64,000 nucleotides of DNA, taken from assembly GCF_028389875.1 (NCBI RefSeq), contig NC_084665.1:126147602-126211601 (forward strand), read 5' to 3'. The notes beneath the pieces are model-generated. The model did not search any database. It saw nothing but the letters and a program-made list of their open reading frames with translations, and had not been told where the DNA came from. The stretch is from Rhea pennata. Taxonomy: Eukaryota > Chordata > Aves > Rheiformes > Rheidae. Every line of letters starts with the position of its first letter. Position 1 is the first letter of the stretch. This document shows, in pieces, positions 21,620 through 33,118 of this stretch. The position numbers and the translations under genes were made by a program.

Positions 21620-24289
21620 ATAGAAAAATCATTTATAAAATATTCCTAGCTTGTCCAAAGTCACAGATGTGGATGATTTAATTATTTTGATTTACAGAAA
21701 ATATGAAGAATTAGAAAAAAAGTAGCTTCTACTCTTTGCTTTACTGCATTTCAATGGTATGTTAGCTTAGTCTCAAAAAAGAAAAAAAATATCAAGATAC
21801 CCCAAGCTAGATTTTTAAGTCCATATGTATCTGGCCATCTGAAAAGAAATAACTGAGCATGAAAATTAGGGCTAGGTTTGTTCTTCACCAAAAATAAGAT
21901 TTTTGTTACAACAAGGCAAATTGTAAATGCAACTTTCATTCACTAAAAGAACAGCAACATGGCAATTCATATGTAAGAAACAATTTTCAGGGAGGTATTA
22001 CTTTTTCTCTCTGATAGCTCTGTAGCCGGGATGTGAGAGACCTGGCTTCAGTTCTCCGGGGTGTTTAAATCTATCATTACTCCTTTTCAGACTATCAGCT
22101 ACTGAAGAAAAACGCTTGTTTACCTTCTTGACCCAGTTGTATTTGATATAAAAAATCACGCACCCAGTAAAATAAGGACAGCAATCCAGGTCTCCTGGCT
22201 TCCAGAAAGAGCAACCTAGCTGGCAAGGAAGTATTTTTGGTCAGGATTCCTTGCTAGCAGAAGTACTTTATTTTGTATAATTGCATCATCATCATTGCAA
22301 CACAAGGCAGGAGCTTATGGATCATTCTATTTTTTCCTTGTTTTCCTACAAAATGATCACAATTAGAAGTTCAGGGTTGAGCAGGACATTTGGGAATTTA
22401 TCCAGTTGCCCCCACACAGTCATTTGAGAGGCCCTGTAATATCAAAGGTGTTGACATCCACCTTGGGCTGACAGATACCACACAGAGATATGGGAGATTT
22501 GCACCTTTATGGAGCAGGAACTAGAAGTAAATGGGATCCTTGGAGCATCACTAATGATAGTAGATGCCTTTAGCTCTGGACTTGGCCAGCTAAATATATC
22601 TACAGTGTAGTTTTCTACATATATGCATGGCCGTTCATATGGTCCCAGCATAGTCAATCAAGTGATCTGAGTCCTGGAACCATTCATTAAATATCTTACA
22701 TCCAGGCAGACACATCCATTGTGTAGGCCTACATCTTGATATCCAAGTCTGGAGCTGAATATCACAGCTGGTCTTGAGTCAGGTGCCCACACATAGGTGT
22801 CTACTATCATTTTAAATATGCTGGACCATGTGCATGGCATCCAGCTGACCCTCTAGACACATATAGCCTGTTCCAGATGTCCTATGTCATATCTGCTTGT
22901 CCCACGAGATGTTTTGGGTGCCCTAGGGCAGCGCAAAGGAGTTTGGCATATATATTTGGGTAACTGAATTGAGTTCCTCATATCAAATCAACTAATATTT
23001 TCAGAAAGAAAAACAGTTGTTTACTTAGATTGAAGTTTTAACCTAGGGTCTGGCAAAAAAAACAGTTATTTGCACTAATGAATAAAGTATATCCAAACAT
23101 ACTTTAAATCAATGGTGGGGCAAAGTAATTAACATAGCTGAGGAATTGTCCTTTTGATTTTAACATCTCTCTACCCTTCCCTCTTCCTTCCTCTCTACTC
23201 TCACTTCACTCCTCTAGAATTCATCTATTCCCGCCCTTGCTGGCATAGTGATGATGTGCTGAAGCTGAAAACTGCAGCTGGGAAAGAATTCAAGCACAAC
23301 TTTGAATGGAGTTTAGGAGTCCAAGCAATAATTGCCTTGAAGAGTCTTCCAGCTTCCCAAGATCCATCTCCAAGGGATTTCCTAGGTCAAAGACAGTGTC
23401 TTTGCAAATCATAACTCTCAAATGATTTTCTTCTTCCTTGAATTCATCAAGTCAGTTTTGGCTAACACACAAAGAGAGCTGCAAGAACTGAGAGGAGAAC
23501 CAGATTTCCCATCCAATATGAGGCCTCTAACAACTCCACTCTAGAGATGTTCTCTTCCCTGGCTTCTAAAAGATACAGCTTCAGCAGGAGGGTGGTGTAC
23601 AGTCCCCTGCTCTTTTCCACTAGGCTGAAGTAACCTAATGTGGTGGCTGGCAGGAAGTTATTCTCTTTTGACCTGAGGAGCACTGAGTATGCAGTCAGTA
23701 ACGATGTAACAATTTGGTGAGGCTGATGCAATGAACAAGCTCACAAAGACATCTCAGGCTACTAAATGTAATTAATGCACCAGTTAACAAAACCCTTGCC
23801 TCCCACCCCAGAAACCACAAATGTCTAGGTTTTCATTGCAGCTGTTTCTTGAACCCCAAACTTCTGCTGCTGCTGTGCCCTGACACATCACTGAGTACAT
23901 CACTCTGGCTGAACTGAGCAGCAGGACTCTCCCACTGAAGCCCCATCAGGCATCCCACAATGAGATATTCTGACTCCATCCACTGATTCCCTCTAAGCAT
24001 GCTCCACAGACACAAGCAGGACTGAATTTACCACAAAAATCATAGCTATGTCAATTTAATGACGTTCAAAAGAGGTGGCAGTCTCGACAGTGGCCACTCT
24101 ATGATACAATAGTCTATAAGTCATAGTGATGCAGAGGAAAATTTTAGCTTCCTTTATTATTTGAAAGGTTTCCATCCAACATGTGTTCTAGCAGGAGAAT
24201 GACCCACTCGGTCCAGCAGCCCAGCTGAGATAGGTCCACTCCTGACACTTTGTGGATGTGCTAAAACCTCTTGCTTTCCAAGATCAGGG

Positions 24290-24324
<35 letters not shown>

Positions 24325-24985
24325 TGAGAGGGAGTTTGACTCTGTAGAAAAGTGAACATGGACTGTCCTGGAAGTCCTGGTAAAAGAATTTACGCTCTAT
24401 TGTACTATGTCAAATTCCTTCATGAAGCAGCACAAGTCCCTTTTTGAAGGGGAGTCCAGCTGCCTTTTCTGCTGGGGCATGATGATAGCTTTATTAATGT
24501 CTCCTAAACCAGCAGATTCAATGCTTTGTTGTGGTTTACCACAAGATATACATCAGAGACAATCACACCTGAACTCCATACAGCAAGGGATATACAAAGA
24601 CTGCGAACATTTCAACAGTAACTTACACCCTTTGCTAACTCAACCTCACCAAGAATCTTCGGTTATTACTAGATGACAAATCTTTGCCTTCTCTCCCATC
24701 AAAACCATGGCTGATTTTCCCCAAGTTGTCCATTACCAACCATCTTGAGTAAGCTGATTTTGAAGTTTACAAGTAATGAAGGTCTCCAGATGGGTCAGTA
24801 TTGAGAAGTAAAGCCTTCCCAGTGGCTGGGCAGGGAGGTAAAGTTACCTCTTTGCTTGCTTTTGTGACCTTCTGCCATTGTTCAGGCTTAACTGTGTGCA
24901 GCAGTCAAAATGTACTCATTGCTCCATGGCCTGCTTTCCACACTCACCACTGCCAAGGTCCCCCATATCGCCAGGTCAGTTCCCA
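21620..24985. other. No gene recognised; A33 tract inside
   Basis: AT-rich spacer between two defensin genes. A run of about 33 A lies at 24290-24322. One open frame at 23218-23414 follows a good acceptor (CACTTCACTCCTCTAG) and starts in phase 1, but it has no defensin cysteine pattern and no identifiable partner exon. Confidence 0.4.
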
Positions 24986-24991
24986 CAGACC

Positions 24992-24997
24992 TATAAA
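24992..24997 (+). promoter_or_regulatory. TATA box of AvBD11
   Basis: TATAAA in the context GACCTATAAATGCAAGA, 86 bases before the ATG. AvBD13 has the same stretch with a single changed base (GACCTATAAATCCAAGA), which supports both as real and related promoters. Confidence 0.75.
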
Positions 24998-25077
24998 TGC
25001 AAGAGTGCTCCCTTCTTCACCAATCAAAGCTTCTGGCATTGTGGCCTGTCTCCACACTGCAGCTGAGACCTTCTACC

Positions 25078-26353
25078 ATGAAGCTCTCTTCCCACCTCAT
25101 GACTGTTCTCCTCTTCCTCCTTCAGGCTGTTTCAGGTAAGAGACAAGACCCACACCAGTGTCTGTCCATGTGAGGCAGTGAATCTTGTTGCATAGGAAGC
25201 ACAATGGTGCAGTCTACACTTCTCCATGCTCCTTACATGAAAGCTGTTTCCTATTTCTCAGTGCAAAACCAGAAATGAGCAGTCAACCTGCAGTGGCTAG
25301 AGGTTAAACCAGAACTGTCTCACAGAAAGCAGTACAGGGTGCTGGCTCTTATGACTCTGAAGTCTCTTTATGCCACTTTATGGCACTGATGAAAGAAGGC
25401 ACCACAGAAATGATCTGCTTCTTCTTATCCTAAGGTCACAAGTCCTTTCCTTTGTGTATGGTAGGAGAGGGGTAGAAGTGTTTTCCTGCATTGCTCAAGT
25501 TAAACAACACCGGTGAAGCTGTCTTTAGTTTGCTGAGTACGCTGGTTCCACTTTACCAGCCCTCCTGTTGACGCTGATTCATTTACTAACTGTGCTTTTA
25601 GCCCAGCTTTTCTTCATACCCAATGAAATACTATGTCTTGGAGAAAGGCTTTTGGGAAGGAAGGAACTAGACAAATATGTTGTCCCTGCTAACTTGGCCA
25701 AATACCAACATTTGATCTTAAGTCATAGGTAGATCTCTGGGTGTAGGAAAACCTTACTGTTCACTTGCATGACCTGCCCGCTGCATTGCAGCCCTGTTCC
25801 TACCCATCACAACATGAATATAATCAGAAACTCTCCATCAATAGCTACCTTTTTCTCTAGTTGTACAAAGAACTTCCTTGGAGTCCTATGAAGTTCCATG
25901 AGGCTTCTGAAAATCATTGGAAAGGCTGCCTTTGGCTTTGGGAGCATTTGTAACAGAGCTCTGACTGGAGTCCATGGGTTTCAGCAGGGAGAAAAACATG
26001 AGAAATGGACTGAATCCCATTCTTTCTATAGGTCTTGGCTTGCCTAAAGACACCTTACATTGTGTTGCCTACCATGGTTTCTGTTTCCATTCAAAAGCCT
26101 GCCCAGAGCCTTTTATTGCATTTGGAACTTGCTCTCGGCATCAGAAAACTTGCTGCATAGGTATGTATGTGTGGAAACCCTGTCTGAGCAGGCAATGTTT
26201 GGAAAGACAATTAGAAAAGTTAGGGAAAACATTCTTACTCTATTTGTCTGCAAATACTCTAAGCAATCTCCTTCCACCTACACAGATGGATCAGACTGTT
26301 TCTGCACTAATGGCAGCACGGAGCACAAGAACATAATTATCATTCTGTGCTGA
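25078..26353 (+). CDS. AvBD11: AvBD11, first defensin domain with alternative terminal exon
   Basis: Secreted avian beta-defensin 11, an egg-associated antimicrobial peptide that normally has two defensin domains in tandem. Signal exon 25078-25135 (MKLSSHLMTVLLFLLQAVS, phase 1). Domain-1 exon 26032-26160: LGLPKDTLHC leads into spacing 6-5-9-6, with FIAFGTCSRHQKTCC close to chicken AvBD11. The exon ends in phase 1 (ATA G|GTATGT). The next acceptor that keeps frame is 26286-26353, which adds about 22 residues (DGSDCFCTNGSTEHKNIIII, then LC) and stops; AATAAA follows at 26386. The expected domain-2 exon is at 27220 but begins in phase 0. As drawn the protein is 84 residues with one full domain. 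Whether the second domain is ever joined depends on splicing that I cannot see. Confidence 0.85.
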
Positions 26354-26385
26354 ACAAATGCCACGTAGCCCAACATCCTGTCTCC

Positions 26386-26391
26386 AATAAA
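26386..26391 (+). promoter_or_regulatory. Polyadenylation signal after the alternative AvBD11 exon
   Basis: AATAAA 33 bases past the TGA at 26351-26353. Its presence makes the short terminal exon a plausible 3' end for AvBD11. Confidence 0.55.
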
Positions 26392-27219
26392 ACAGATATG
26401 CAGGGAAAAAATAAAAAAAATCAGGGCCCCACAGACTGATCCCTCCTTGATACATCTTTCCAGTTTTCTATAATCATCTCTTGGGAGACTTCTAATTGCA
26501 TCCACACTGAGGTGTTTACAAAGCTCCAACCGACCTTTACCCTGTGAATTCGTCTAATCCTATTTTGGATTATTTTTGGAGCTCCTCAATAGTCAACAAA
26601 TTCTACAGTTTCATTACATGTTTTATGCAAACTGTGTTAATCAGACCTAAAGTTCATCTAATACAGCATCCTACATCTGACCATGGTCAGAACTGGATGT
26701 TCCTGTATGATTACTGGCATGTTTGTGTGAGTGTGTGTGAGTGCACGTGTAAAATGAATATAATAAACATCACAGCTATATAATCATGCAACCTGATATA
26801 GTCTCCTTGCTTTCAAGAATTTAAAGGTCAGGACTTCAAGACTCTGGTATCTTTGTGTTTAAAAGTTCTCACTGGCTTTTTCCTTCTTAAATTAGGTATT
26901 GTTTGTTTTAAAACCTTTTGTCTCATAACTTCATTCATTTCTATCTACTTAGATATTGCCAATATAATGAGTAATCATGCCCCATCTAGCTTTTTCAGAT
27001 TTTTATAATATCCCTCCTTCAGTTGTTTCTTTTCTAAACTATTAAGTCACAAATTCCTTTTCTTAAAGGAGATTTGGTTATCCATATGATCCTTCCTTGT
27101 GTCCTTTTGGAGACAGAGTAACCAGAACTTCATGAAACTTTCCATGTATGAGTGTACGACTGCTTCAAATGTTGATGTAATGATGTTTTCTGTTTAGACT
27201 TCAATCTTTTTCATTCCAG

Positions 27220-27348
27220 ACTACATCAAACTTCCATATTTGTAAAGATGAAGGGGGTCATTGCATACCTCCAGAAATCAAATGTCTGCAAGAACAGCTG
27301 GGACTTTGTCCTCACAAAGAATGGAAATGCTGCAAAGAAATGCAATAA
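27220..27348 (+). pseudogene. AvBD11: AvBD11 second defensin domain exon, out of phase
   Basis: After the acceptor TTTTTCATTCCAG the frame starting ACT reads TTSNFHICKDEGGHC, then a domain with spacing 6-6-7-6 ending KCCKEMQ and TAA, a clear match to the second domain of AvBD11. This frame begins in phase 0, but the domain-1 donor at 26160 leaves phase 1; direct joining gives nine codons ending in TAA. A two-base loss at the exon start would explain it. A weak phase-0 donor (GTGTGG, at about 26169) could rescue the join. AATAAA overlaps the stop codon. The domain residues themselves look well kept, so the break is recent or splicing is unusual. Confidence 0.7.
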
Positions 27349-27349
27349 A

Positions 27350-30300
27350 AACTTCAGTGAGTTGCAGAAACCCACAGAAATTCATGCATGAGAAGACAAG
27401 CAAGTTTTCTTCCTGGTGTTGTAAAGAAGCTGTCTACCTTTCCCAACATATAATGTAATTTACTTGAGACAGCATGCTTCTTCCTCTACATAACCAAAAC
27501 AATAAATACTAAATAAACAAGTATAGCAAAAAATATATATGGAAAGAGGCAGAATGTCTTTCTCTTGCAACTCCCTTCAGAAATCCACAGAAACATAGCT
27601 ATAATATTCCTGGAAACCACATCCCCTTGTAATCTATACTTTACCTCCCTTCCTTTTTTGTCCTGCTATGTGGTTTATACTGTGCTACTTTGGCTTCATG
27701 CCTATTTAAACTTTACAGTGTTCTGGGAGGTGGTTGTCATCACTCTGCCCTTGGCATTTGAGGCCCCTGAGGCTGCTGGTGCACACTGCAATGCTCAGCA
27801 TTACAGCCATGTTCCTTCAACAACCCCAGCGATGGAAGTGGGCTGTGGTGGGAAAGCCCTGGTGCCTTCCAACTGGAAATCTTTAACTGACCTCTTCCTT
27901 CAGATCACAGTCTTTGTTCACCTTCCTCAGACACAGTAAGACAAATTCCAGGAAATTCTGAATGTGCTCGACTCTTCCTTACCTGTTTATCAGCAAAAAG
28001 AGTCTCCTGGGGAGCTGAGCACCTCTCAAGATGTGTTTCCTCTGTCTGCAGTACAAAGATCTCAGTCATTTTTGGTTATTACAGTCATTTGTGCAAAGCT
28101 AGACCAGCAGACACAAGCCTTATTTATTTGCTTGTTTATTTATTTATTTGTGGAGAAAGCTATTCTTGAGAAAAACTTCTATGAGATCATCCCACACTTA
28201 CTCCAAAATAGGCTTAAATCAAACCACCCTGGATAATTCTGGATGAGGAAAAACAAGACCGTTTTGTAAAATGATGTCTTTTTCTTCTATCAAAGTGATA
28301 GAAACAGTGTGTTTTTTATAACTACCCCTCCCTGGTGTTACTGTTGAATAGCTGTACTTGTTACTGGCCTTGCAGCTGGATTTAGAGGCCTAAACATCTC
28401 TGTGCTGAACTTAACAAAAATGCATAATCTGTGTAACAAAGTGTTTGTGTAAGTGTATCTAAAAAGGCACACAACTACTACAGTTTTGGAAATGGTAGAA
28501 GAGAATCATGATTTCTTTGAATGCTGTCCACTTCATACAGGTGTAGATTATGAGCTGCTTCAGCTGGAGGGAATATTCCAGCTGTATCAAATACCTATCA
28601 TATTGCACATCTTACCTGACTGGCTGAGAGCTCAAGCATTTCCAGGCTACTGTTGATTGTTAACAAGTTTATGTTTGCGTAAATGTTTGAACATATGTTC
28701 TTGTTGTGTGAATACTTTCATGAGTAAAGCTCAGTCACAGTAACGTTTCAGGCAAAAGAAATGCTGAAAAGGCTCATATATGGCTACCTCAAACATGTGA
28801 TGTGTTGTAATTCCATAAACTTTTTTTTTTTCAGTAAACATGTTTCATCCCTATAAGTGAATGAACTATTGCTTCTCTGCTATAAAACCACTTGATTATG
28901 ACTAGCAATATGCCAGTCCTGAATGTTTATTTGATTGGCATTTCTTTCCTGTCAAATTTGTCTGAGTTGAGGTAAATGAGGAAGATTTGAATCAAGATAT
29001 ATTTTGGAATTATATGATTATATATAGTAAGCATTTGACAAGACGATGCATAACACCTACTTCTGCTGCTCACACTCCCCGGGTAGTTATGGAAGGGAAG
29101 GCATATCCTTTTGAGGGGCTAAGCTGTCTTCTTCTCTCCTTCACTGGACAGCAAGCATCAGCTATCCTTGTGTCAGTGCCCAAAGAAAACTTGTAGCTGT
29201 TGCCAGAGTCTAAATGTACTGGCAAGGAAAGGCTTGAGGAGGGAGGAGGATCTTTTTAATTAGGCCAACGGATAGAGGTGAGAAAAACCAACACATTTTC
29301 AGACACACAAAAGCCTTTCTGGAGGTCAGAAGGCTTGGATAGACCCTCCTTGGCCAAATGTCACTATTCATATCTTCTGACCCCAACAAACATGGATTTA
29401 TGAGACATATGCAGTAGTCTAAGGGTCTGCTTCAACAAAGGAGACATGCAAACCTGTTGCTCTGGCATGTGGAAATGCTTAAAAAAAAACAAAAATAAAA
29501 AACAAAAACAAAAAAAAAACAAGGAGAACATTCATGATTTATGAGCTCAAATGGGAAGTAAAAGCCTGGAAGCAGAAAAGTTTACATCTGAAGGATGAAG
29601 AAGTCTTCTTCTTGTCCTATATTAAATACAGCCATATAACTCGATCTCCTTTGACCAAAAATGCGTATGATAGAGCTGAGTGTCTTGGTCTGTTCTGGTA
29701 ACAGTTTGGTGGATGAGTCCCAAATCTGGAAGTCGAAGCAAAAGAAGGACCTTTTAAAGGTCAGTGCAAGCTGAGAAAAATACCTTGTCAACATGTACTT
29801 CATAATCTGGAAGACAGAGGTATCAAGGGGAGAGAAAAAGGAAAGACAATGTAATGTACCAGGAACCACATTTCCACTGAGCCATGGATTCTGATAATCA
29901 CCAGTTATGAATTTTAGTTCCCTGTCCCACCACCCCATAGTTAGCAAAAGCACAACCAAGGCATCAGATGTGGTCCACAAAAGTACTGAAGGTTGACAGT
30001 ATCCAGCTCCTCTCCTCCAGCAGACTCAACAGAGTCCTACAAGGACTCTGACTTCCCTCCTTGGGGCAAGGGGAAAGATAGGGTCTGCATCAGCTTGAGT
30101 GCTCAGGAGAGGGAAATCCTTCTTGGGAGAATGCTGTGGGACGAGGGGTTCTTCTCTCCAGACATGTTATGGGCACTGTGTGGTGTTGAGGAGACATGCT
30201 GCAGCTAGTTTGGGATTCAGAGCATTAGCACATTAGCACAGAAAGAGCAACCTTGAAATACAAGGAATTAGTCCAGAAAGATTCATTATACTAACGAGGT

Positions 30301-30825
30301 AGAAACACTACCAGTACCCAAAACCAATTGTGCAGCAAGAGTATTTGTAAAGTTTCCTTGCCATACATCTGTTGTAGCCAATAAAACGAGAAGCCATATG
30401 CACCTGCTCTTCTTGCTGTGTCTAGTTCACAAAATTAGCTGAAACTTTAGAGGTCTTTGAGATCACTCTCTATCCATCACATGCAATCATACTCATTCAA
30501 AAGCTGCCAGAGCTGTCATCTAGGGACAGATACACCTTCATGCTCATTCATCTGCAAGTGGCACACATGTATGTGCACACACACACACACACACACACGT
30601 GCAGAATTTTCTTGGAAAATCGGCATGAAAATCCATATTCTGTGTCTAAGAGTCCAGATAAACAAATGTTTAATCCCACTAAATAGAACAAAGATGAGAA
30701 ATGGAGGCTCCTTCTCTGCTAATGAACAAAGATGTCTATGGACACAGACTGCCCATGTCCATCCCTTTCAGCACTTTTGGCCTCCTGAACATGGTAACTA
30801 GGTAACTGTGGTAAACAAAAGGCTT
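27350..30825. other. No gene recognised
   Basis: AT-rich spacer. It holds an open frame of 132 codons on the minus strand at 29582-29980 without a recognised domain, an A-rich stretch near 29480-29520, and a possible ancient interspersed repeat near 29260-29340 (AATTAGGCCAACGGATAGAG, then CAGACACACAAAAGCC) that I cannot name with certainty. Confidence 0.35.
30575..30598 (+). repeat. (CA)n microsatellite
   Basis: About 11 CA units, preceded by imperfect GCACACATGTATGTG. Confidence 0.9.
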
Positions 30826-30829
30826 GACA

Positions 30830-30995
30830 CATGCCTCACAGGTTGTCCAGAAAGGTCATGTAGTCTCCATCCTTGGAGATACTCAAAAGTCATTTGGACA
30901 GGATCCTGGGCAACCTGTTCTAGGTGACCCTGCCTGAGTGGATGGTCTCCAGAGGTCTCTTCCAACCTTGACCATTCTGTGATTCTATGGCTCTT
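30830..30995 (+). mobile_element. CR1 LINE 3' end
   Basis: Plus-strand CR1 tail: TCTCCATCCTTGGAGATACT, CTGGGCAACCTGTTCTAGGT, TGGTCTCCAGAGGTCTCTTC and the terminal ATTCTGTGATTCTATGG. The 5' end is truncated, as usual. Confidence 0.9.
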
Positions 30996-31200
30996 CCCAG
31001 CCAATAGCGAGAGGAAGAAGTATTCTCTGCAATAATTGAGTTCTGGGGGAGGATGGACATACGGGGTGGCATTGCAGGCAGCACTACTCTGGGGAACAGA
31101 AATGACATTGGGTAACCGGGCCAAAGGCTGTTGTCCTCTCCCTGCTCTGCCCCTTCCTCTCACTGACCTGGTTCTTCACTCTTGTGTGTCTTCCTGACAG

Positions 31201-31237
31201 TACTCGAAGGAAATGGATAAGCTTCTAGGAGAAGCTG
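31201..31237 (+). other. Exon-like 37-base segment with strong splice sites
   Basis: The acceptor CTTGTGTGTCTTCCTGACAG and donor CTG|GTAAGTG enclose 37 bases. One frame is open ([12 protein letters not shown] plus one base, phase 1). It lies 1.9 kb before the signal exon of the acidic defensin and could be one of its leader exons, part of an unknown transcript, or chance. A CR1 copy starts about 50 bases downstream. Confidence 0.3.
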
Positions 31238-31284
31238 GTAAGTGACCTTTTGCTACAGAGGATGCATTGGGTGGCAAAGCTCCT

Positions 31285-31672
31285 CATAGGTCTTAAAGTC
31301 AGCCTGGGGAAGAGAAGACTGAGAGGGGATCTTATCAATGTGTACAAGCACCTGAAGGGAGGGTGTCAAGGGGACGGGGCCAAACTCTTTTCAGTTGTCC
31401 CATGTGACAGGACAAGAGGCAATGGGCAGAAATCGAAGCACAGGAAGTTCCTCCAGAACGTGAGGGGGAATTTCTTCCCTGGGAGAGTGACAGAGCACTG
31501 GCACAGGTTGCCCAGAGAGGTTGTGGAGTCTCCTTCTCTGGAGATCTTCAAGGCCTGCCTGGATGCAACCCTGTCTAACATGTCTAGGTGACCCTGCTGT
31601 GCGGGGAGGTTGGACTAGATGATCTCCAGAGGTCCCTTCCAACCTTACTGATTCTATGATTCTACTATGTAC
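31285..31672 (+). mobile_element. CR1 LINE, ORF2 tail and 3' end
   Basis: Plus-strand CR1 with AATGTGTACAAGCACCTGAA, GACAGAGCACTGGCACAGGT and the terminal GATTCTATGATTCTA. It is well preserved compared with the copies at 7-8 kb, so it is younger. Confidence 0.95.
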
Positions 31673-32082
31673 CTCCAGCTTGGTAACTCTCATTCATTGG
31701 TATCAGTTTCCATGTTGGACACCTCTATATCCTCTACATGTACATGAAATACCTCTTATCACGAAAGATCCCAATTCAGGCTTATCCTGGACAGAAAAAG
31801 TGATAGTAATAAAGGTCAGGGTACATTAAATGCAGAGGATAAGGCTTACCACAATAAACCTCAGCTGGAGAGTAAATAACATTACATATAAAGACATAAA
31901 GACATAAATAACATTACATATAAAGACATAAATATGTTTATAAATGTGTTATGTAACAAAATACATAATATAAAATCGACAGATATAAAACCAAGAGATA
32001 TGAATATCACTCTGTTTATACTTGTCTAGAACACCATAGCAGAAACACTAGGGATTCAATAAAGAAAAAATCGTAGAGTCTG

Positions 32083-32232
32083 GGGACTCTCCACTTTGGA
32101 GATGGTCAAAACTCAGCTGAACAATACACTGAGCAACTTGATCCATTGCCAAAACTGGACCTACTTTCAGACTAAGTGAGGTCAAACCAGAGATCTCCGG
32201 AGGCCCCATTTGAGCAAAGTTATTCTATGATC
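32083..32232 (+). mobile_element. CR1 LINE 3' fragment, old
   Basis: CCACTTTGGAGATGGTCAAA, TGAGCAACTTGATCC, AAACCAGAGATCTCCGGAGG and TTATTCTATGATC follow the CR1 3' consensus with many changes. Confidence 0.75.
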
Positions 32233-33118
32233 TAAAGTTATAGCTAAGTGGTCTTTCAGTAGACTTCCAAATGGTCTGTTTTTCACAAGATAAAGTAACT
32301 TTTGAAGTTCTTGTCTTTATCTTTTTTTAAAAAATATTAATTTTATATTATACCTACCTAAATTTCAGGGGTTTCTTTCATAAAAATGCTGATTTGTTGA
32401 AATTAAAAAATGGACAATATGTTTGGAAGGCCCAGAATAAGAATCCTAGTCAAAACAGAAGAGATGATGCCAATAACACTCAGCAGCATGTGAGAAGGAC
32501 AGGTTGACTTCTGTACTTTACCTGACTTGGAGCAAGTAGAAAACTTGTCTGTTTTATGTGTAATCCTGCAAGTCTGATAAAACAGGTTTTAACCCAAGTC
32601 CCATCAGCACCAGAATATAATCAGACTTAAAGCTATTCAGCCGTCTTCTTTTTGTGGAATGAGAGAGTTTTGAAGGAGTGAGGAGGTTGACAGACACATT
32701 TAACTAATTTCAGACCAATACATAGTGGATGCATTTTGGAAGCCTTAACATTTTGCAAGATGAAACTTCCTGTTTCCCCAATAGCTCTTTCCCAGTCACT
32801 CCTCTGCAGCTATGCACTCATGGGATGGACTTCATTGCAAATGTCTTGCACATAAGTGTCTGTGCATAAGCATCTGGCTCCTCTTACAAGAGGCAAATGG
32901 ACTCTCTAAGTGCAGCTCACCTGATCCGGCTGAGACATTGCCTTTAGGATAAGGTGAAATACGCCCCAGAAGTGTCTACTCCTCTCCAGTGACCACAGAA
33001 AGACCCTCCACAAGTAGCTCAGAGGAAAATGTAGAACTGAACAGCAAATACATCTCATCTCATTCATCAGCATGCTAACGGATTGTCTTTATCTCCCCTT
33101 ACTAGGTGGTCTCTAGCC

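Noticed and set aside
23218-23414. Phase-1 open segment after a good acceptor (EFIYSRPCWHSDDVL)
   Set aside because: No defensin cysteine spacing and no signal exon in front of it; the acceptor match alone is weak evidence.
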